Shown: one piece after another, positions 49,281-62,110 of the stretch
Layout of the letters: every line of letters starts with the position of its first letter
How positions within the stretch are numbered: position 1 is the first letter of the stretch
NCBI GenBank assembly: GCA_036417435.1
Contig: CM070916.1
Coordinates: forward strand, 17,962,552-18,026,551
Reading direction: 5' to 3'
DNA from: Inia geoffrensis
Taxonomy: Eukaryota > Chordata > Mammalia > Artiodactyla > Iniidae
DNA length: 64,000 bases
Translations under genes and position numbers: made by a program
Notes under the pieces: generated by a model
The model's input: only the letters and a program-made list of their open reading frames with translations
The model's database searches: none
What the model was told of the DNA's origin: nothing

Positions 49281-50264
49281 TTCTGTCCAAATGAAATTAA
49301 CATGTGTATCACTTCAAATCTTTTGATCTGAAAACAATCAAGTGCTCTCTTTACAATATGTTAATCTTATAATTTTATTTTTCATTTCATCAAATGAAAT
49401 GAAATGTCTATGTAAAAATTTTTCTTCATTTATAAAACGTTGATAGGTAAATCAGAAAAAGAAAAGAAAGTTATAATGAAAGGGAGAATTGATGTGTCTC
49501 CGGTTTTTTGCTTTTGTTTTTAAGCCTGATACGTTTCTTTGGCTGATAATGAAAGTAATACCCTTGAGCTTTACATGATAAGGTTAAAAATGTCTCTATG
49601 ATATCCCAGTATATAGTTCAGGCAATATGCCTTAAGATTTTCTCTTTCCCTTTTTTTTTTTTAGCACAGCTACAAGCTTCTCTGGGGAACCGGCTATAAC
49701 ACAAAGATTTGGTACTATCTGTCTCTTCCATTTCAGAAAACTAGAAATTATGTGCTTTGAGATACAAGGCAGTAAAATATTGATTGTATAGGACATTTCA
49801 GTAGAGTAGAAGGTATTCTAATTAACATGATAATCAACAGGCTTTTTCATGGAACATTGTATAATCGAAAATTTTTATGGATTTTGATAAACATACTTCA
49901 CTCTCAGAGGGATTTCAAGCTTCTGGTGTTGTTTCTCCTTCCTGGACACCATGGTACACAATTAAGGCAAAGGAACAAAGGAAGAACCCAACATTAACTT
50001 ATAAATCAGCTATCAGTGACTGACTGCGTAAGGGAATAATGCCAGTCCCTGGCATTTCTGAGAGCTATATCATATTGGGGGCGCTGGAAATCACTAATGC
50101 CCTGAGAGATTCTCTAGTATTTTTGATATTCATGCATAAGCTTCATTCTCCATCCAAAATTTTGGCTTAAAAATAAATAATTCTACCTGGGGCAGGAAGA
50201 GCTCAAGCTTTAGTATATGACATAGTTACCATTTTTTTTTTTTTTAGCACAAATTCTGCCACTC
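49281..50264. other. Unique AT-rich sequence, no gene recognised
   Basis: Nothing beyond T-runs at 49650-49663 and 50232-50246. Confidence 0.45.
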
Positions 50265-50465
50265 ATGGAACGGAATATTTTATATATAAAATCTTAATTT
50301 TCACAATAACCTAGGAGGTCATTAACTTTATCCCCAAAGGCACAAACTGAAGCTTGGAGAAATTAAGTCATTTCCCCCAAGGCTACAGAAGCCATTAACT
50401 CTAGGAACTGGGGTTTGAACCCAGGCTATCTGATGCCGGAATCCATGGCCAGAGTCATTCCTTTA
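50265..50465 (+). mobile_element. MIR SINE
   Basis: MIR text: 'cacaataacctaggaggtca', 'ctttatccccaaaggcacaa', 'gcttggagaaattaagtcat' and 'tggggtttgaacccaggcta'. Confidence 0.85.
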
Positions 50466-53299
50466 TGTTACTGTCTGTGTCCTGAGATCCGCCTATAAGC
50501 CTGTGTGCCCTGTACTGTGTTCTCACTAGGGATATGTTGGTGAAGGACAGCACAGAATCGGCTGTCATGCAGCTTACCTACGAGCTCTGTAGCAGAGCTA
50601 GGAAAAGAACTTCTATCGTGTATGCCTTCTTGAAGATTTAAGGAGAAGGCTGTATTGCCCTTCCCAGAACATTTTCTATCAACATATTTTATTAGAAACA
50701 TTAAAGTGTTGTATATTTCAAATTAAAGTATGTTTGAATGGAATTATTTCCACTAACCTCATGGGAAAATTTTCATAGAACATAATGATTTTTCCTCTGT
50801 TATATTCCCTCTTTGTCATTGAAGAAAATGTTCCTATGATCTTGAAAACACATAACTGTGTCAGATGTGACCTACTGAGGAATCTACTGGCACATACTGG
50901 GAGGCAGTGTCAGCTGAGTTCTGGTCCTGGCATCGCCATGATGGACTCAGTTCTCTACCATAAAATGCACATCATATGCATTTGCATTATATTGGATTGT
51001 TGTCAATAAACACCCATCTCTTATTTATGTTTTGTAGCTCATAGAAACATTTTGCACTGTCATCTCTCTGACCACAGGTTCTCAGAAACATTCATAGTCT
51101 ATTCTGAAACTAAATTTTACAAGGATATTAAAAATGAAAAATAAAAATCCCCCAAGGCATAACCCACAGAGAAGTCCTCTCTTTACAATTTGGTGCTATC
51201 CGTCCAAACATTTTTATATTCATATTCCTCCAAACAGAAATCCTTGACTTCTTATATTGAATCATTTAAAACACTGACTCATTTAATTTTTGTTTCTTTT
51301 TTGCCTGGTCTTTAAATTTTAATGGAACCTTCTCATGAAAAACTTCATAATATATCATTCACTTTATGCACTGGGATACAACAGTGCCAATTTTACTAGA
51401 TACTCTGGTTAGTAATATGGGGAAAAAGTGGCTGTGGGAGATCATATGAACAATATGTGAGGCCCAAGAGACTTACGAAAATATAAGTATGTAATATTTC
51501 ATAGACAGGTCTAAGGAGTAAATAATAAAGCTACGGCTTTAATCCATTCTGCTCAGGAGAAAGAAGCTATAAGTGAAATATGGTGGGACTAAAATGTGTG
51601 CTTCTAAGATGGTTCATCTACTTTAGACCCGGTGATTGGTACGTTGTCATAATTTTCAGAATTTAGTCATTGTTTCAAAATAATATTAATGTAGAAGAGG
51701 CTCCTATAATCCACAGGAACATTGTTACTAATTATTTTCCATTCCCTCTGTACAAAATACCCCTTATCTTTAAAGGGAATAATATATCTCTACTGATAGG
51801 TAAGAATACCCTCAGGTCCCCAAACCTATAAGAACTGGAGTAGAGGCTTTTAAAAATCTGTTGATAAATTATTTAAAACTGATTGAGCTAGAAAACCACC
51901 AGAAGAGAAAATATTTGGTAAATGATGTAGAAATGTTAAAAATCGTCAATACTGGATTATTTTAAAGCTCTTCCCCTGTTCTTCTCCACCTCTCACCTCA
52001 TCCATCAATTCTCCAAATGTCAGCTTGAACCCTCTGGCCAAATCCTGTTTCAGGGAATTTACTTGTGGACGTGGCACAGCAGGCATTAAAGATGCCATTA
52101 AGCTGACATCTGCTCCTGGACACGTGAACCTTAAGTGGCCTGAAAGCATATAATGTGCCATGCCAACTAAAGAGAAATCAAACGAAAAAGCAAAAACAAA
52201 CAAACAAAACAAAACAAAACCCAGAAACAAATTTAAAATATACTTAAATGAAATTTTAATTTAAGTGTGTGCCTTTGCGTGCACTCACACATACATATAT
52301 ACACATGCATATGCTCGACTTGCTTTAGATTCGTAGCACTGAGTACAGAATTGGAAAGCCATAAGCTCCATTCCGATAGTGACATATGTTTTACATTATT
52401 TTTAAAGAACTAATCCTTACACTCTTTTTGCCAAAGTGTTATATTATCATTGATGCTATTTCCATCTCAGCAACCTTTGGCTATACAGAGAAAGGTTCTC
52501 TCTATATTCTATTCAAATAAGCTCAAACATACATATCTTATAAAACAAGGATATGCATCACCCAATATGAATTGTGATCTCAAAGAACTGAAATTCTTTC
52601 TCCAGCACCTTGACCCAAAAGATGCTCTCAGTTAGCTCCATCTCTAAAACGCACTTGAAATTAATGGAAAGTTGAATTACACACACTGCCTCTATTTTTA
52701 AAAATATTTTTACAAAGTAGCAAATTGTTTCCACTCAGTAAAAATGATGGATTATTGTATAGCTTGAAAAAATTAATGAACAGATGGAATATCAACCCGT
52801 TATTCATTAAAATATTTCACTGGGTTAATATAGCAAATAAAAATGGAGAAGAGAGCAGATGGCCATTTATAGTTCTCTTGATTTCTTAAACTACTTCTTT
52901 ACAGCCAGAACTGCTCCTATATTTAACTTGAAATGCACAGCTCTCACCATATGCACAGTAAGCAAGCATTCATGTGACCTCATAAACTTTTCATATAACA
53001 CAGCAATGATTTTTATGATTTAGTTAAAGGAACACTATACACTTACAAAGTAAGTTATTCCCATAGCCCCAATATTCTGGGGATAATTTGAATTTCCTAG
53101 ACTCAGTAGATACTTACCATCATCATCTGGTCTGAAGTAGGTTCAAGTAGGCACATGGGTAAAATTTCACAAAAGGAAGTGATCAGCTTTGTTACGAACG
53201 CTGAAGTATGGCGAGCATGCGTAAAATTATTACAGAGGAGGCAGTGTTTCTCTTAAGGCAATACCTTTTTTTTCATTGTATCCTACTCCTGTAAGTTAC
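50466..53299. other. Unique sequence, no gene recognised
   Basis: 2.8 kb of AT-rich sequence. No exon, RNA gene or named repeat is seen, apart from an (AAAC)n patch at 52190-52222. Confidence 0.45.
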
Positions 53300-53960
53300 T
53301 GCCTTTTAAAAAAATTCTATCCTCATGTAGAGCAAATGGGACTCTCACATATGTAAGCGGAATCAACCACTCTGGAAAACTGCTTGACTATACTATTACA
53401 GCTGAACATATACATACTCTATGGCCCAACAATTCCACTCCTAGGTATACACCCCACAGAAATGCATAAATATACTCACAAAAGACACTGATATGAATAT
53501 TCATAGATGTACTATTTGTAAAAGCTCAAACCAGGAAGCAATCCAGACAGAATCAATAAATAAGTTGTGATATATTTATACAATGGTGTAATAAAGACAA
53601 TGGAAATCAACAAACTTCTGCTGTAAAAACAACAGGAGTGAATATTACAAACATAAAGTTGAGCAAAAGAAGGCATACACAATAGCATATACTCTGCAAT
53701 TCCATTTATGTAAACGTCAAAGGTTGACAAAATCACTGTGGTGACAGAAATCGGCATAGTGGTCGCTTTGCGGGAAAAGTGGGGAACAGTGACTGAGTTA
53801 GGCAGGGGCCCGTTTGGGGTGCTGGCCGCGTTCTTTTTCCTGAACTGGGTGATTGTTACATGGGTAGTTTCCTATCGTGAAAATGTACTGCATTGCACAC
53901 TTACGATTTGTGAACTTCTTAATATGTATGATAGACTTCAATTTTTTTTAAGTTTACTTT
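53300..53960 (+). mobile_element. Old L1 (L1M-type) 3' fragment
   Basis: Degenerate ORF2 end and 3'UTR: 'actctatggcccaacaattc', 'ccactcctaggtatacaccc', 'ttccatttatgtaaacgtca' and the end 'acttacgatttgtgaacttc'. Frames are broken. Confidence 0.75.
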
Positions 53961-55709
53961 AGAAGATAAACACTATGAATAAAGAAAAAAGTCCTCTGTA
54001 TCAGTGCCAAGTGTAGTACAGAAATTATACCATAATTAATAGCAAGAATTATATTTCATCAGAGTTAACCCAAGTGACAGCATGCAAAAATATTCTCTAA
54101 ATATTATTTTCATAAAGTTCTCCAACCTCCACATTCGAAGTCCTTGGTAGCCTCCCACTGATACCTTTCCCCTGTTACAGAAGACGTGTGTTTCTCCCAA
54201 GCATTGGACCTTCCTCCTTTGGCTGAGTATCCTTTCACCTGTGAAACTCCTTTCCCCAATTCTCTTCCACATGGTCTGTGCCCCATGACACTCTTCCCAG
54301 CTCTGCAGATGAGGCATGGATGGCTCAAGCCTGAGTTTCTCTCAAACACAAAGTTCTCATTCTGGCAGGACAATTCTTTTTTTTATGGGATTGACCCAGG
54401 CACTGTCACAGGTTAGCTTCCCTGAATCTGAACCCAAGATGCCTGTAGCCTGTAGGGCCTGTAATTCTTATTACACATAGCATGGAGTTCATGACTGGGC
54501 TTCTCTCTAAGACATCAGAGACAAGAGACCTGGCATAATGTCCTGTTCATTGTTATTCCACCTAAGCCCAACAGTGCCTGGGTGTGTTACCTTTTCAATA
54601 AAGGTCATTTGAAGTTATTTGGCATGTACTCAATAAATGTTTATTGAGCACCTTAATGTGCCAGGCACATCAAGGTCTCTATGAGAAGCAGCTAGGTTGC
54701 CCCTCCCCCCAGGACCCACCTGACCCCTTGCAGCCAAGCAGCTACCCCGCTGGGGTGAGGGTGAGGGGCTGGACCAAAAATGGGGTTAAGTGAAAATCTA
54801 CACGTGCTGCTGGGGGAGGACGGTAGTGGGTAAAAAGTAAATAAATAAATAAAATACAGGATATCAAGCTAAACTTGGCTTTCAAATCAACAAAGAATGA
54901 TTTAATTTTTTTTGTATAACAAGTCCCCTGCAATATTTGGCACATACTAATATAAAAAATTATTTGTTGTTTCTCTGAAATCCAAATTTAACTGGGCATC
55001 CTTTATTTTTATTTGTAAAATCTGGCAACTCTATGCATGCATGAATGGACAGATATCTGCATAGGTAAACATAGAGTCATATGTACTTGGGAAATGAGCC
55101 AACCTGCTATATTTCTCAAATGCAAAAATACAAGGTTGTGCATGAATGGTTTCTATATGTGAAAGAGGCATGTGTTCAAATATATATTGGTTATACAGGA
55201 GATCAATTAAGTACCTAATCAATTTTGACATTTATATCTCTGTCTCATTAGTTTAAAATCTCCAACCACCTTCAGGTTATCCCTCTAGTATCTTACTGAA
55301 AGAAGGAACATAGATTATAAATTGGTTCTCATTGCTCCCTAAGCTGTTTTCTGTCCCCATCAACCAGGAACCCCAAGTTCAAAATCTTGGGATAGGCTTC
55401 TTGCATGACTTTTATCTTCAAATGTGAACTAATAAAATATACAAGTTCTGTCACTTCTTTTGCATTTATCTTAAACTAGATTCTCCTTAGGAGTATCAAA
55501 GAAAAGGGGGGATTGGAACCAAGAAGAACCCTGCAGCACCCCCCAACCACGAAGTCCCCTCCATGTCCCCTGCCTCTTGTTTATAGAAAAGCTGAAGTTT
55601 CCCAGGGTCCCCTGAGTCACAAAGTGCAGGCTCAAGCAGCTAATGATTAGCACAATAGAGTCACAAACTCAGTGTCTGATGCACATTCCGGAGTTGTTTT
55701 ACAGATACT
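53961..55709. other. Unique sequence, no gene recognised
   Basis: It includes an L2/MIR-like scrap near 54620-54670 and an (AAAT)n run at 54836-54855. The minus-strand frames at 54036-54373 show no zinc-finger or other domain. Confidence 0.45.
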
Positions 55710-55714
55710 GTAAC

Positions 55715-56627
55715 TGCCACCAGAGGGAAAATGCTAACTGCATGATGACCAGGCTGCAGCCATGACGTAAGCTGCTCCATCTTGATCAGTACTGAGTCTA
55801 CGGCTAGCACAATTCCAAGAACAGCCTTAAGAGAATGGCATTAGCACTATTGCTCATAATAATCTATATCTTTGTGGGCAGCAAAATAATTGTAGCTTGT
55901 TCTGCTCGTATATGTAAACGGGCAACTAAACTGTCAGCAAAGATATGTTACAGACCCATGTAGACATCTTCCACTCTAAGAATACAGCTCCCTATATCAG
56001 CATGAAGAAGTTACAGAAGACGGACCTTAGCCCATAATCCCATAGAAACAGAAAGATGTTCTGACAAGTGGGGATTTCTAAGCAGCTTTTGGCAGGAAAG
56101 AGCTCTCCACAGGGGGGCCCCTTTTGTCTTGTTAGTAACCTTAAACAAGTCACACCCATGCTCCACTGATCTGCCCTAGCACACTTTTCAAGTCTTTTGA
56201 TCACACAATACCTTGCCTAACCTGTTGGTTCTTTCCATAGATCAAAGAAGCAGAAATGAAGAATAAGTAATCAACAGATGACCAGATCTCTTCCCTAGCT
56301 TCCCTTGCAGTAATCTCGCGAACAAACCGTCTGAACAAGACAGCAACTAAGGAAAGTCGAGGAGGAGCCTGGAGTCGACAAGTCTGCGCACAGTGGGGCG
56401 TGTCAAGGACTCTGACCCCCTATCTCAATGGCTAACTGCGATTACTTCCCTTTTTCCCTTTAAAAACTTTCATGGCCGAGCAGAATCTTCAGAGGTGGTT
56501 TTTGAGGGACATTGAGTCCACCATCTCCCCCGATTGTTGGCATTCTGATTAAAAGCAACTTTCCTTTCTACCAAAAACTGCCTGTCGGTTATTGATTTTC
56601 GAGTGGCGAGCACCGGACCTGAGTTCA
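55715..56627 (+). mobile_element. Solo LTR of an ERV1-like endogenous retrovirus
   Basis: A 913-bp segment starting TGCCACCAGAGG and ending GAGTTCA, with 5-base flanks GTAAC (55710-55714) and GTAAT (56628-56632). Near the 3' end are promoter-like and processing signals: a TATA-like CTTTAAAAACTTTC at 56458-56471, ATTAAA at about 56549, and a following R/U5-like stretch with 'ctgcctgtcggttattg'. No gag, pol or env sequence lies on either side, so it fits an LTR left by recombination. The family name is not resolved, and the boundaries rest on TG...CA ends and the near-matching flanks. Confidence 0.65.
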
Positions 56628-56632
56628 GTAAT

Positions 56633-57179
56633 ACTCTCAGGTTTAAACCTTCCAGTCTTCCTTATCATTGTATTGTAAATTGGTCATTCTTTGGCTGTGT
56701 CAGGCGAGCATATATTTTTAATTTGGCTCACACAGTAGTAAAAAAGAATCAATATTTAAGGTTAAGAGCATTTTCTTTAAAATCTGGGTGTCTGGCTGCA
56801 TCTGAAAGATCTGAAGATCTGGCCGCACTGGATCTGCATTTACCCTTGGCTATCTATAATAGCTGGAGTTGAATAGAAACTTTCTTCTTTACACAGAACA
56901 TGTAAGTCCTCACCTGCTTAGGTGACTTGGTTGGCATCTAACAGTGACGCCTCTGTAGCCAACATCAGAGACCTTTCAAAGCTCTTTCCCTGTTCCCCAC
57001 TTCAGTCCTAGGTCCCAGTTAGGCCAACAGCCCCAAAAGTCTCCTTTTTGTTTCCTACTCCTTCACCACATTTTCTCTTCTTCAGTGCAGATTGTTTTTT
57101 CTTTAATTTGACTTCCTATGTAAATTGTTTCTGTACATCTCACCAACATTGTTCATTACCTTGGTTTTTTTTCTGAAAG
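56633..57179. other. Unique sequence, no gene recognised
   Basis: Right flank of the LTR; nothing recognisable. Confidence 0.45.
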
Positions 57180-57340
57180 TTAACATGCATATATTCTCTA
57201 GGTGTTTTGGGGCACTTGTCTTATCTCACCAAGACTCCTGTGTCAGCTCCCTAAGGACAAGAGCCTTCCTTGATACCTCTTTTAGTAATTCTGGGCATCC
57301 TCAAAGCACTCAAAAATTAGTGGTTGCATGAAATGACTAC
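57180..57340 (+). mobile_element. L2 LINE 3' end remnant
   Basis: Weak L2-like text: 'cagctccctaaggacaagag', 'ccttccttgatacctctttt' and 'caaaaattagtggttgcatg'. Confidence 0.45.
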
Positions 57341-58133
57341 ACTGCAATCTAATCAGCATATAAAGAGAAAAGTGGACCTGAACTTATTCCTTTTTTGAAC
57401 AGTATACTAGTATGGTTTGAAACTATTTATTTTTCCTGAAATGTACTATTTTTAAAAAATAGCATGTAAGAAATAGAAACTAAGCATGCTCTTTTAAAGT
57501 TCTGTTTAAGGTAATTTAATAAAGCCCCCCAATTAAACCACACTATCTCATTTTATTCCATAAATATATTTGATTCTATGACCAATAAAGACTAAAAATT
57601 TCACTCATTTTGTTCTTACTTCTTATGAGATTATTAAAAGTCAAAGACCCAATTTTCCATCATTTTAAGGAGGCTGATTATTTAAATGTTAAAGACCTGA
57701 AGTATTCTGTGTATGTATCTATTAAAACATAAGGGAATAGATGAGAAGCCTGAATTCTAAGAAAAATTTTCTAACTATACGAGCAGATACCAAAATCTAT
57801 TTAAACAGCTTTGTAAAAAACAGTGAGTTTTAAATAATTTACTTTAGTTACATACCTTAAAAAAGAATAAGATTTAAAGAGAGAGGTCCAAAAAGCTAAT
57901 ATTTCCTCAATCAGAAAAAATTCTTTCCACACAATAATTACCTTTAAAGAAAATTTTAGGAAGGTTCAAAGAAAAAAAAATAATTAGTAAGAAATCCACT
58001 CACAGTAGGAATTAGCAAACAATCTGTGTTTTCCTAAATCACCTCCTCTTGACGTGTTGTCAGGACCACAAGGCATGACAAATTTTAAGTGGGCTTTTGC
58101 TGCCGAGAACTAATCCATAAGGTACAACCATTT

Positions 58134-58166
<33 letters not shown>
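58134..58166. repeat. (AC)n microsatellite
   Basis: Uninterrupted AC run. Confidence 0.95.
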
Positions 58167-58168
<2 letters not shown>

Positions 58169-58318
58169 TGCAAAGTGGTGAATAAAGCAGCAAACATGGA
58201 TTAACTGCTTCCATTATAGCCAGTTAGTAAAGACGAAAATAATATTATAGACAAATCTTTTAGAAAAGGCTCATATGCCAATATGCTTTGCAAAATATGG
58301 ATTGCATTGTTCATAAAC

Positions 58319-58355
<37 letters not shown>

Positions 58356-58380
58356 CATATACACACGCATACATATATAT
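58319..58380. repeat. Mixed (TG)(TA)(CA) alternating tract
   Basis: Alternating purine-pyrimidine tract, roughly self-complementary about its TA centre, so it could form a hairpin or cruciform. Confidence 0.9.
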
Positions 58381-59032
58381 TTCTTGGAAGATGCTTATGC
58401 ACTAATAAATAAGAAAAAAAATCATTTCCCAGTCAAATTGAATCTTTGGAGGCAGTAAAAAAGAATTTGGAAGGAAAAAATATATAAGGACATTAGTTTC
58501 TAATTCAATTATATCATATAGTGAATCAAAATTGAAAAAAATGTGAAAAATCACTCGACAGAGAAAATTCATTATCAACTCAAATATAAGATAGCAGTCC
58601 TCCATTATCCAAGGGAGATTATATTGTTCCCAACCCGGCACCTGACTTACTGATAACAGAGCATTTGCATAGAATCATATCATATTACATTAGCACTTGG
58701 CATCTTAATGAGTGCCTAAGACCTGTCACTCAAGAAATACCACCAGGGGAACCCCCTACAGTGCCTCGTGCAAGGTTGCTTAATTTGTCAGTGACAGAGG
58801 AAGGGCTAAAACGTGGGCTTCTTGCTTTAGAAAAAATACTGATGTTTTTTGAATTAGCTGAGTTAATGATTTGCCCCGCTGAGATCTTGCTTGTTGTTTG
58901 TTGATTTTCTTGTTTGTTTGTTTAAATGAGAAACTAAATATTCTATCTGTTATATGAAAATTTGAGAGAGGTGTAAAAGGCTCTTTGGTGAGGGATATGA
59001 AAGCACTATTCCCATCAAGAGTAAACCGGGAG

Positions 59033-59232
59033 GGCTCCCCTGGTGGCGCCGTGGTTGGGAGTCCGCCTGTCGATGCAGGGGACACCGGTTTGTGCCCCGG
59101 TCCGGGAGGATCCCACGTGCCGCGGAGCGGCTGGGCCCGTGAGCCATGGCTGCTGGACCTGCGCGTCCGGAGCCTGTGCTCTGCGACGGGACAGGCCACA
59201 ACAGTGAGAGGACCGCGTACCGTAAAAAAAAA
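59033..59232 (+). mobile_element. CHR SINE, short GC-rich form
   Basis: Complete short form ending GCGTACCGT plus an A-tail. A perfect 13-base duplication AGTAAACCGGGAG lies at 59020-59032 and 59233-59245. The first line differs slightly from its relatives (GGGCTCCCCTGGTGGCGCCG). The 202-residue minus-strand frame across it is spurious. Confidence 0.96.
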
Positions 59233-59284
59233 AGTAAACCGGGAGATAGGACTGGAAAGTGACTCTGAGAGATTCTCACGTTCA

Positions 59285-59420
59285 ACCTTATATCTATGAG
59301 CAAAGTGAGGTCCAGATAGGTGATGCAGCTTTCTCCGTGTTACACAGCTAGCTGGTGGCAGGAATCGGACTGAACTCAGTATGCCCACATATAGTCTAGG
59401 GTTCTTTCCTCTGCACCTTG
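59285..59420 (+). mobile_element. MIR SINE remnant
   Basis: MIR text: 'gtgaggtccagataggtgat', 'gttacacagctagctggtgg' and 'gcaggaatcggactgaactc'. Confidence 0.7.
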
Positions 59421-60184
59421 ACCTTGAGTTGTGTCTTCAGGGTAAGGTGTCACTATAACATTGAAAAGGAATTCATCAAGCAAGATAATCACATTAAATG
59501 TAAATGTAAACACCACGGTTGAAAATCGTGGACATAGATGACATTTTTTATTATATGTTGATTTGTTCAACATATCTATTATTGCTCCTTGTAATTATAA
59601 TGGATAAACAGTCATTGCCTTGGGGTGTTGCTCATGTGCCTGTAACGTTCATCACAGGCCAACAGGGACCCAGGCACGACCAACAGCTCACAGACTGTAG
59701 AATTAAAAGCTATGTCAAACACTGGCTGAACCGGTGCATTAAAGCTTCATTGATTCGGACCATTTTGGGGAGGATGGGGTACAAGGTGGGGACAAGCGAA
59801 TTGGTAAAAAAGAAAGTCAGAAATTAACTATTTTTGAAGAAATACATAACGATTATTTTTAAGTAAGTGAAAGCAACCACTTAAATACTGTCAAATGTAA
59901 GTCCTGTAGGGCTTATTTTAATAACTGAATAACTCATCTGTAATTAGCAGATAAATTGTTTACATGCAAATGGCATCAGAAAGCATTTGAAAATACTTCT
60001 GCACATCAAAAATGTGCCATCAAATCTTATTTATTCCAAAGTTTGCACGGAAAACATCTGACTATAGAGAGTAGAGAGGTAAATTTTACTCTAGTTCTAG
60101 TTAAATGATCAAGAATTCTCATAGTAATAATGCTCTTACCGAAGTGATAATGATAGTATAATGATTCATCTCCACTCCTCATAG
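59421..60184. other. Unique sequence, no gene recognised
   Basis: Nothing recognisable. Confidence 0.45.
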
Positions 60185-60350
60185 GGAGTCCATATGCATT
60201 TTCTAATTTGTGCCCAACAGACTTCTGTGATGTGAGGGTAAACAGAGGTGAAGGAACTTGCCCAAGATATAGTAGCAACTAAGTTCTACATCCTGGACCA
60301 GAACCCAGGGGTCCTCTGACCCCTGCTAAGTACTCTTTCACTCTTCCACA
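60185..60350 (+). mobile_element. MIR SINE remnant
   Basis: 'ggtgaaggaacttgcccaag' followed by 'ccagaacccaggggtcctct' marks a MIR body. Confidence 0.7.
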
Positions 60351-61429
60351 TGCTCTCTAGGAAGAGTACAGCATTCTGGGTTAGGCTAGATGAGCTCTAA
60401 TGTCATTTTTCTTTCATTCCCAGGGTCTATATTTCTTTACGTGCAGTGACCTCAAAGAGAAAAGTATACATTACACATATGTGCGACTGGGGCTTAAATT
60501 TACTGGATTCCAGGGACTCTGCATTTCCTTTCAGTGGGTTGTTTCAGTATTTCATGGATCAGTACGTGTGTTCAATACCTTAAATCCTTGTTGATATGAG
60601 ATAAGCATAAATACTCAAACTATCTTTGGTTTCTCCAACTCTTTTTCCTAAACACTAGGTTTAATTTATAAATGAAACTGAGTCAAATATCCCTTAGTCA
60701 TTCTAATGGCAAGAAAAATGACAGCTCCTTTTCTACCATTAACATTACCAAGACCTAAACTCATGGATAATCTTCTCTTCTCAGGCAACAATTACTGTGA
60801 GCCTCACTTTGGTGGGGAGAGCAGAGACACAAAAAGAAAGAATCTTGGAGATTAATTTGTTAAATGGAGGAATACATGCATAATAAATGACTCTATGCTA
60901 TAAACTTATTAATAGACAGGAAGCTGAAATAAACATGCACTTATGTTCAACTGTAGTGTCTCTTTCACCTTACCCTACATGTATGGCAATATCATGTTTA
61001 TTACTCACCTTACATTGCTATAAATACGAGCTTCAACACGGCTCAGTTTGGAGCTTCTTAGTGGTGAAATGTCACCTCTTAGTCTTTGTATATAATAGAA
61101 GGGAGATCTTTTTTGACTGATGTGCGTGCACACGTATAACTGCCCAGTGAGAGCAGATTAGGATGACCAGATGACTTATGACTGATCGACATGTAGAGCT
61201 GAGCAATGTACATGGAGAGGAGGAAAGAAGCCCTGGCCTTTAAATAATGCTGTGAATGGATTAAGTGAGCATTCCTGCCATCACTCTATCAGCCCTTTAT
61301 CATTTAGAATATTCAGTTAGATTTCTCACCATGCATATCCTCCACCCCCAGACCTCCTGAACTACTTACTCATGGTTACTTCAACAACAATTTTCTGGCT
61401 AGTATTCCTTTGCAAATTATGTTTTCTTG
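60351..61429. other. Unique sequence, no gene recognised
   Basis: Nothing recognisable. Confidence 0.45.
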
Positions 61430-62110
61430 GTTGAAACAGTCCCTTTCTCCCTTCCCTTCTCCACCTACAGTATTCTACTCATCTTTAAATACCCAGCTTA
61501 TATGTCACTTTCTCAGAGAAGACCTAAGTAAATGTACAGTGGTCCCTCGCTATCTGCAGGGACCCCCGGGGATACCAAAATCCACAGGTGCTCAAATCCT
61601 TTGTATAAAATGGCATAGTATTTTCATATAACCTATGAACATCCTCCTGTATACTTTAAATCATCTCTAGAGTACTTATAATACCTAATACAATGTAAAC
61701 ACTTTGTAAATACAATGTAAATGCTGTGTAAACAGTTTACAGCTTGTGGCAAATTTAAATTCTGCTTTTTGGAGCTTTTTGAAAATTTTTTTCAAATATT
61801 TTCAATTGAAGTTGGTTGAATCCACAGATACGGAACCCAAGGATACGGAAGGCCAACTGTACACACATCTACATTCAAAAGTACTTTGGTCAAGCCATTC
61901 CTATATCACCGACCATAACATGCTGTAATTACTTGATTAGCTACCTCACCCATTAGATTGCACACTCTTCATGGCCAGGGCTGTTGTGTTATTCCTTGTT
62001 ATATTTCTGCCACTCCTTGGTCCCCTGCCCCTTACACCTGCCAATATGCTCCCCAGTTTCTTGCATACTGTGGGCATAGATTAAGTTCTATAAACGTTTA
62101 TTGACTGAAC
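61430..62110 (+). mobile_element. L2 LINE 3' remnant, split by a MER2-like element
   Basis: L2 text before the break ('tttaaatacccagcttatat', 'gtcactttctcagagaagac') resumes after it ('cattagattgcacactcttc', 'tggccagggctgttgtgtta') and ends 'tctataaacgtttattgact'. Non-coding. Confidence 0.7.
61537..61859. mobile_element. MER2-like (Tigger group, Tc1/mariner) element, near full length
   Basis: 323 bp from CAGTGGTCCCTCGCTATC to GGATACGGAAGGCCAACTG, with TA on both sides (61535-61536 and 61860-61861) and imperfect terminal inverted repeats. The inner text ('cctatgaacatcctcctgta', 'tttaaatcatctctagagta') is typical of MER2. It has no transposase gene, so it was moved in trans long ago. Confidence 0.9.

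Larger units (their letters stand above)
57341..59019. other. Unique AT-rich sequence with two microsatellites, no gene recognised
   Basis: Contains (AC)n at 58134-58166 and a TA/TG/CA mixture at 58319-58380. No exon is seen. Confidence 0.5.

Noticed and set aside
54036..54373. Minus-strand frames with a 'FTGER'-like string, considered as a zinc-finger remnant
   Set aside because: No Cys2-His2 spacing and no repeated fingers, so the resemblance is accidental.
58780..59388. 202-residue minus-strand open frame
   Set aside because: Most of it is the antisense of the CHR SINE at 59033; the GC-rich SINE lacks stops.
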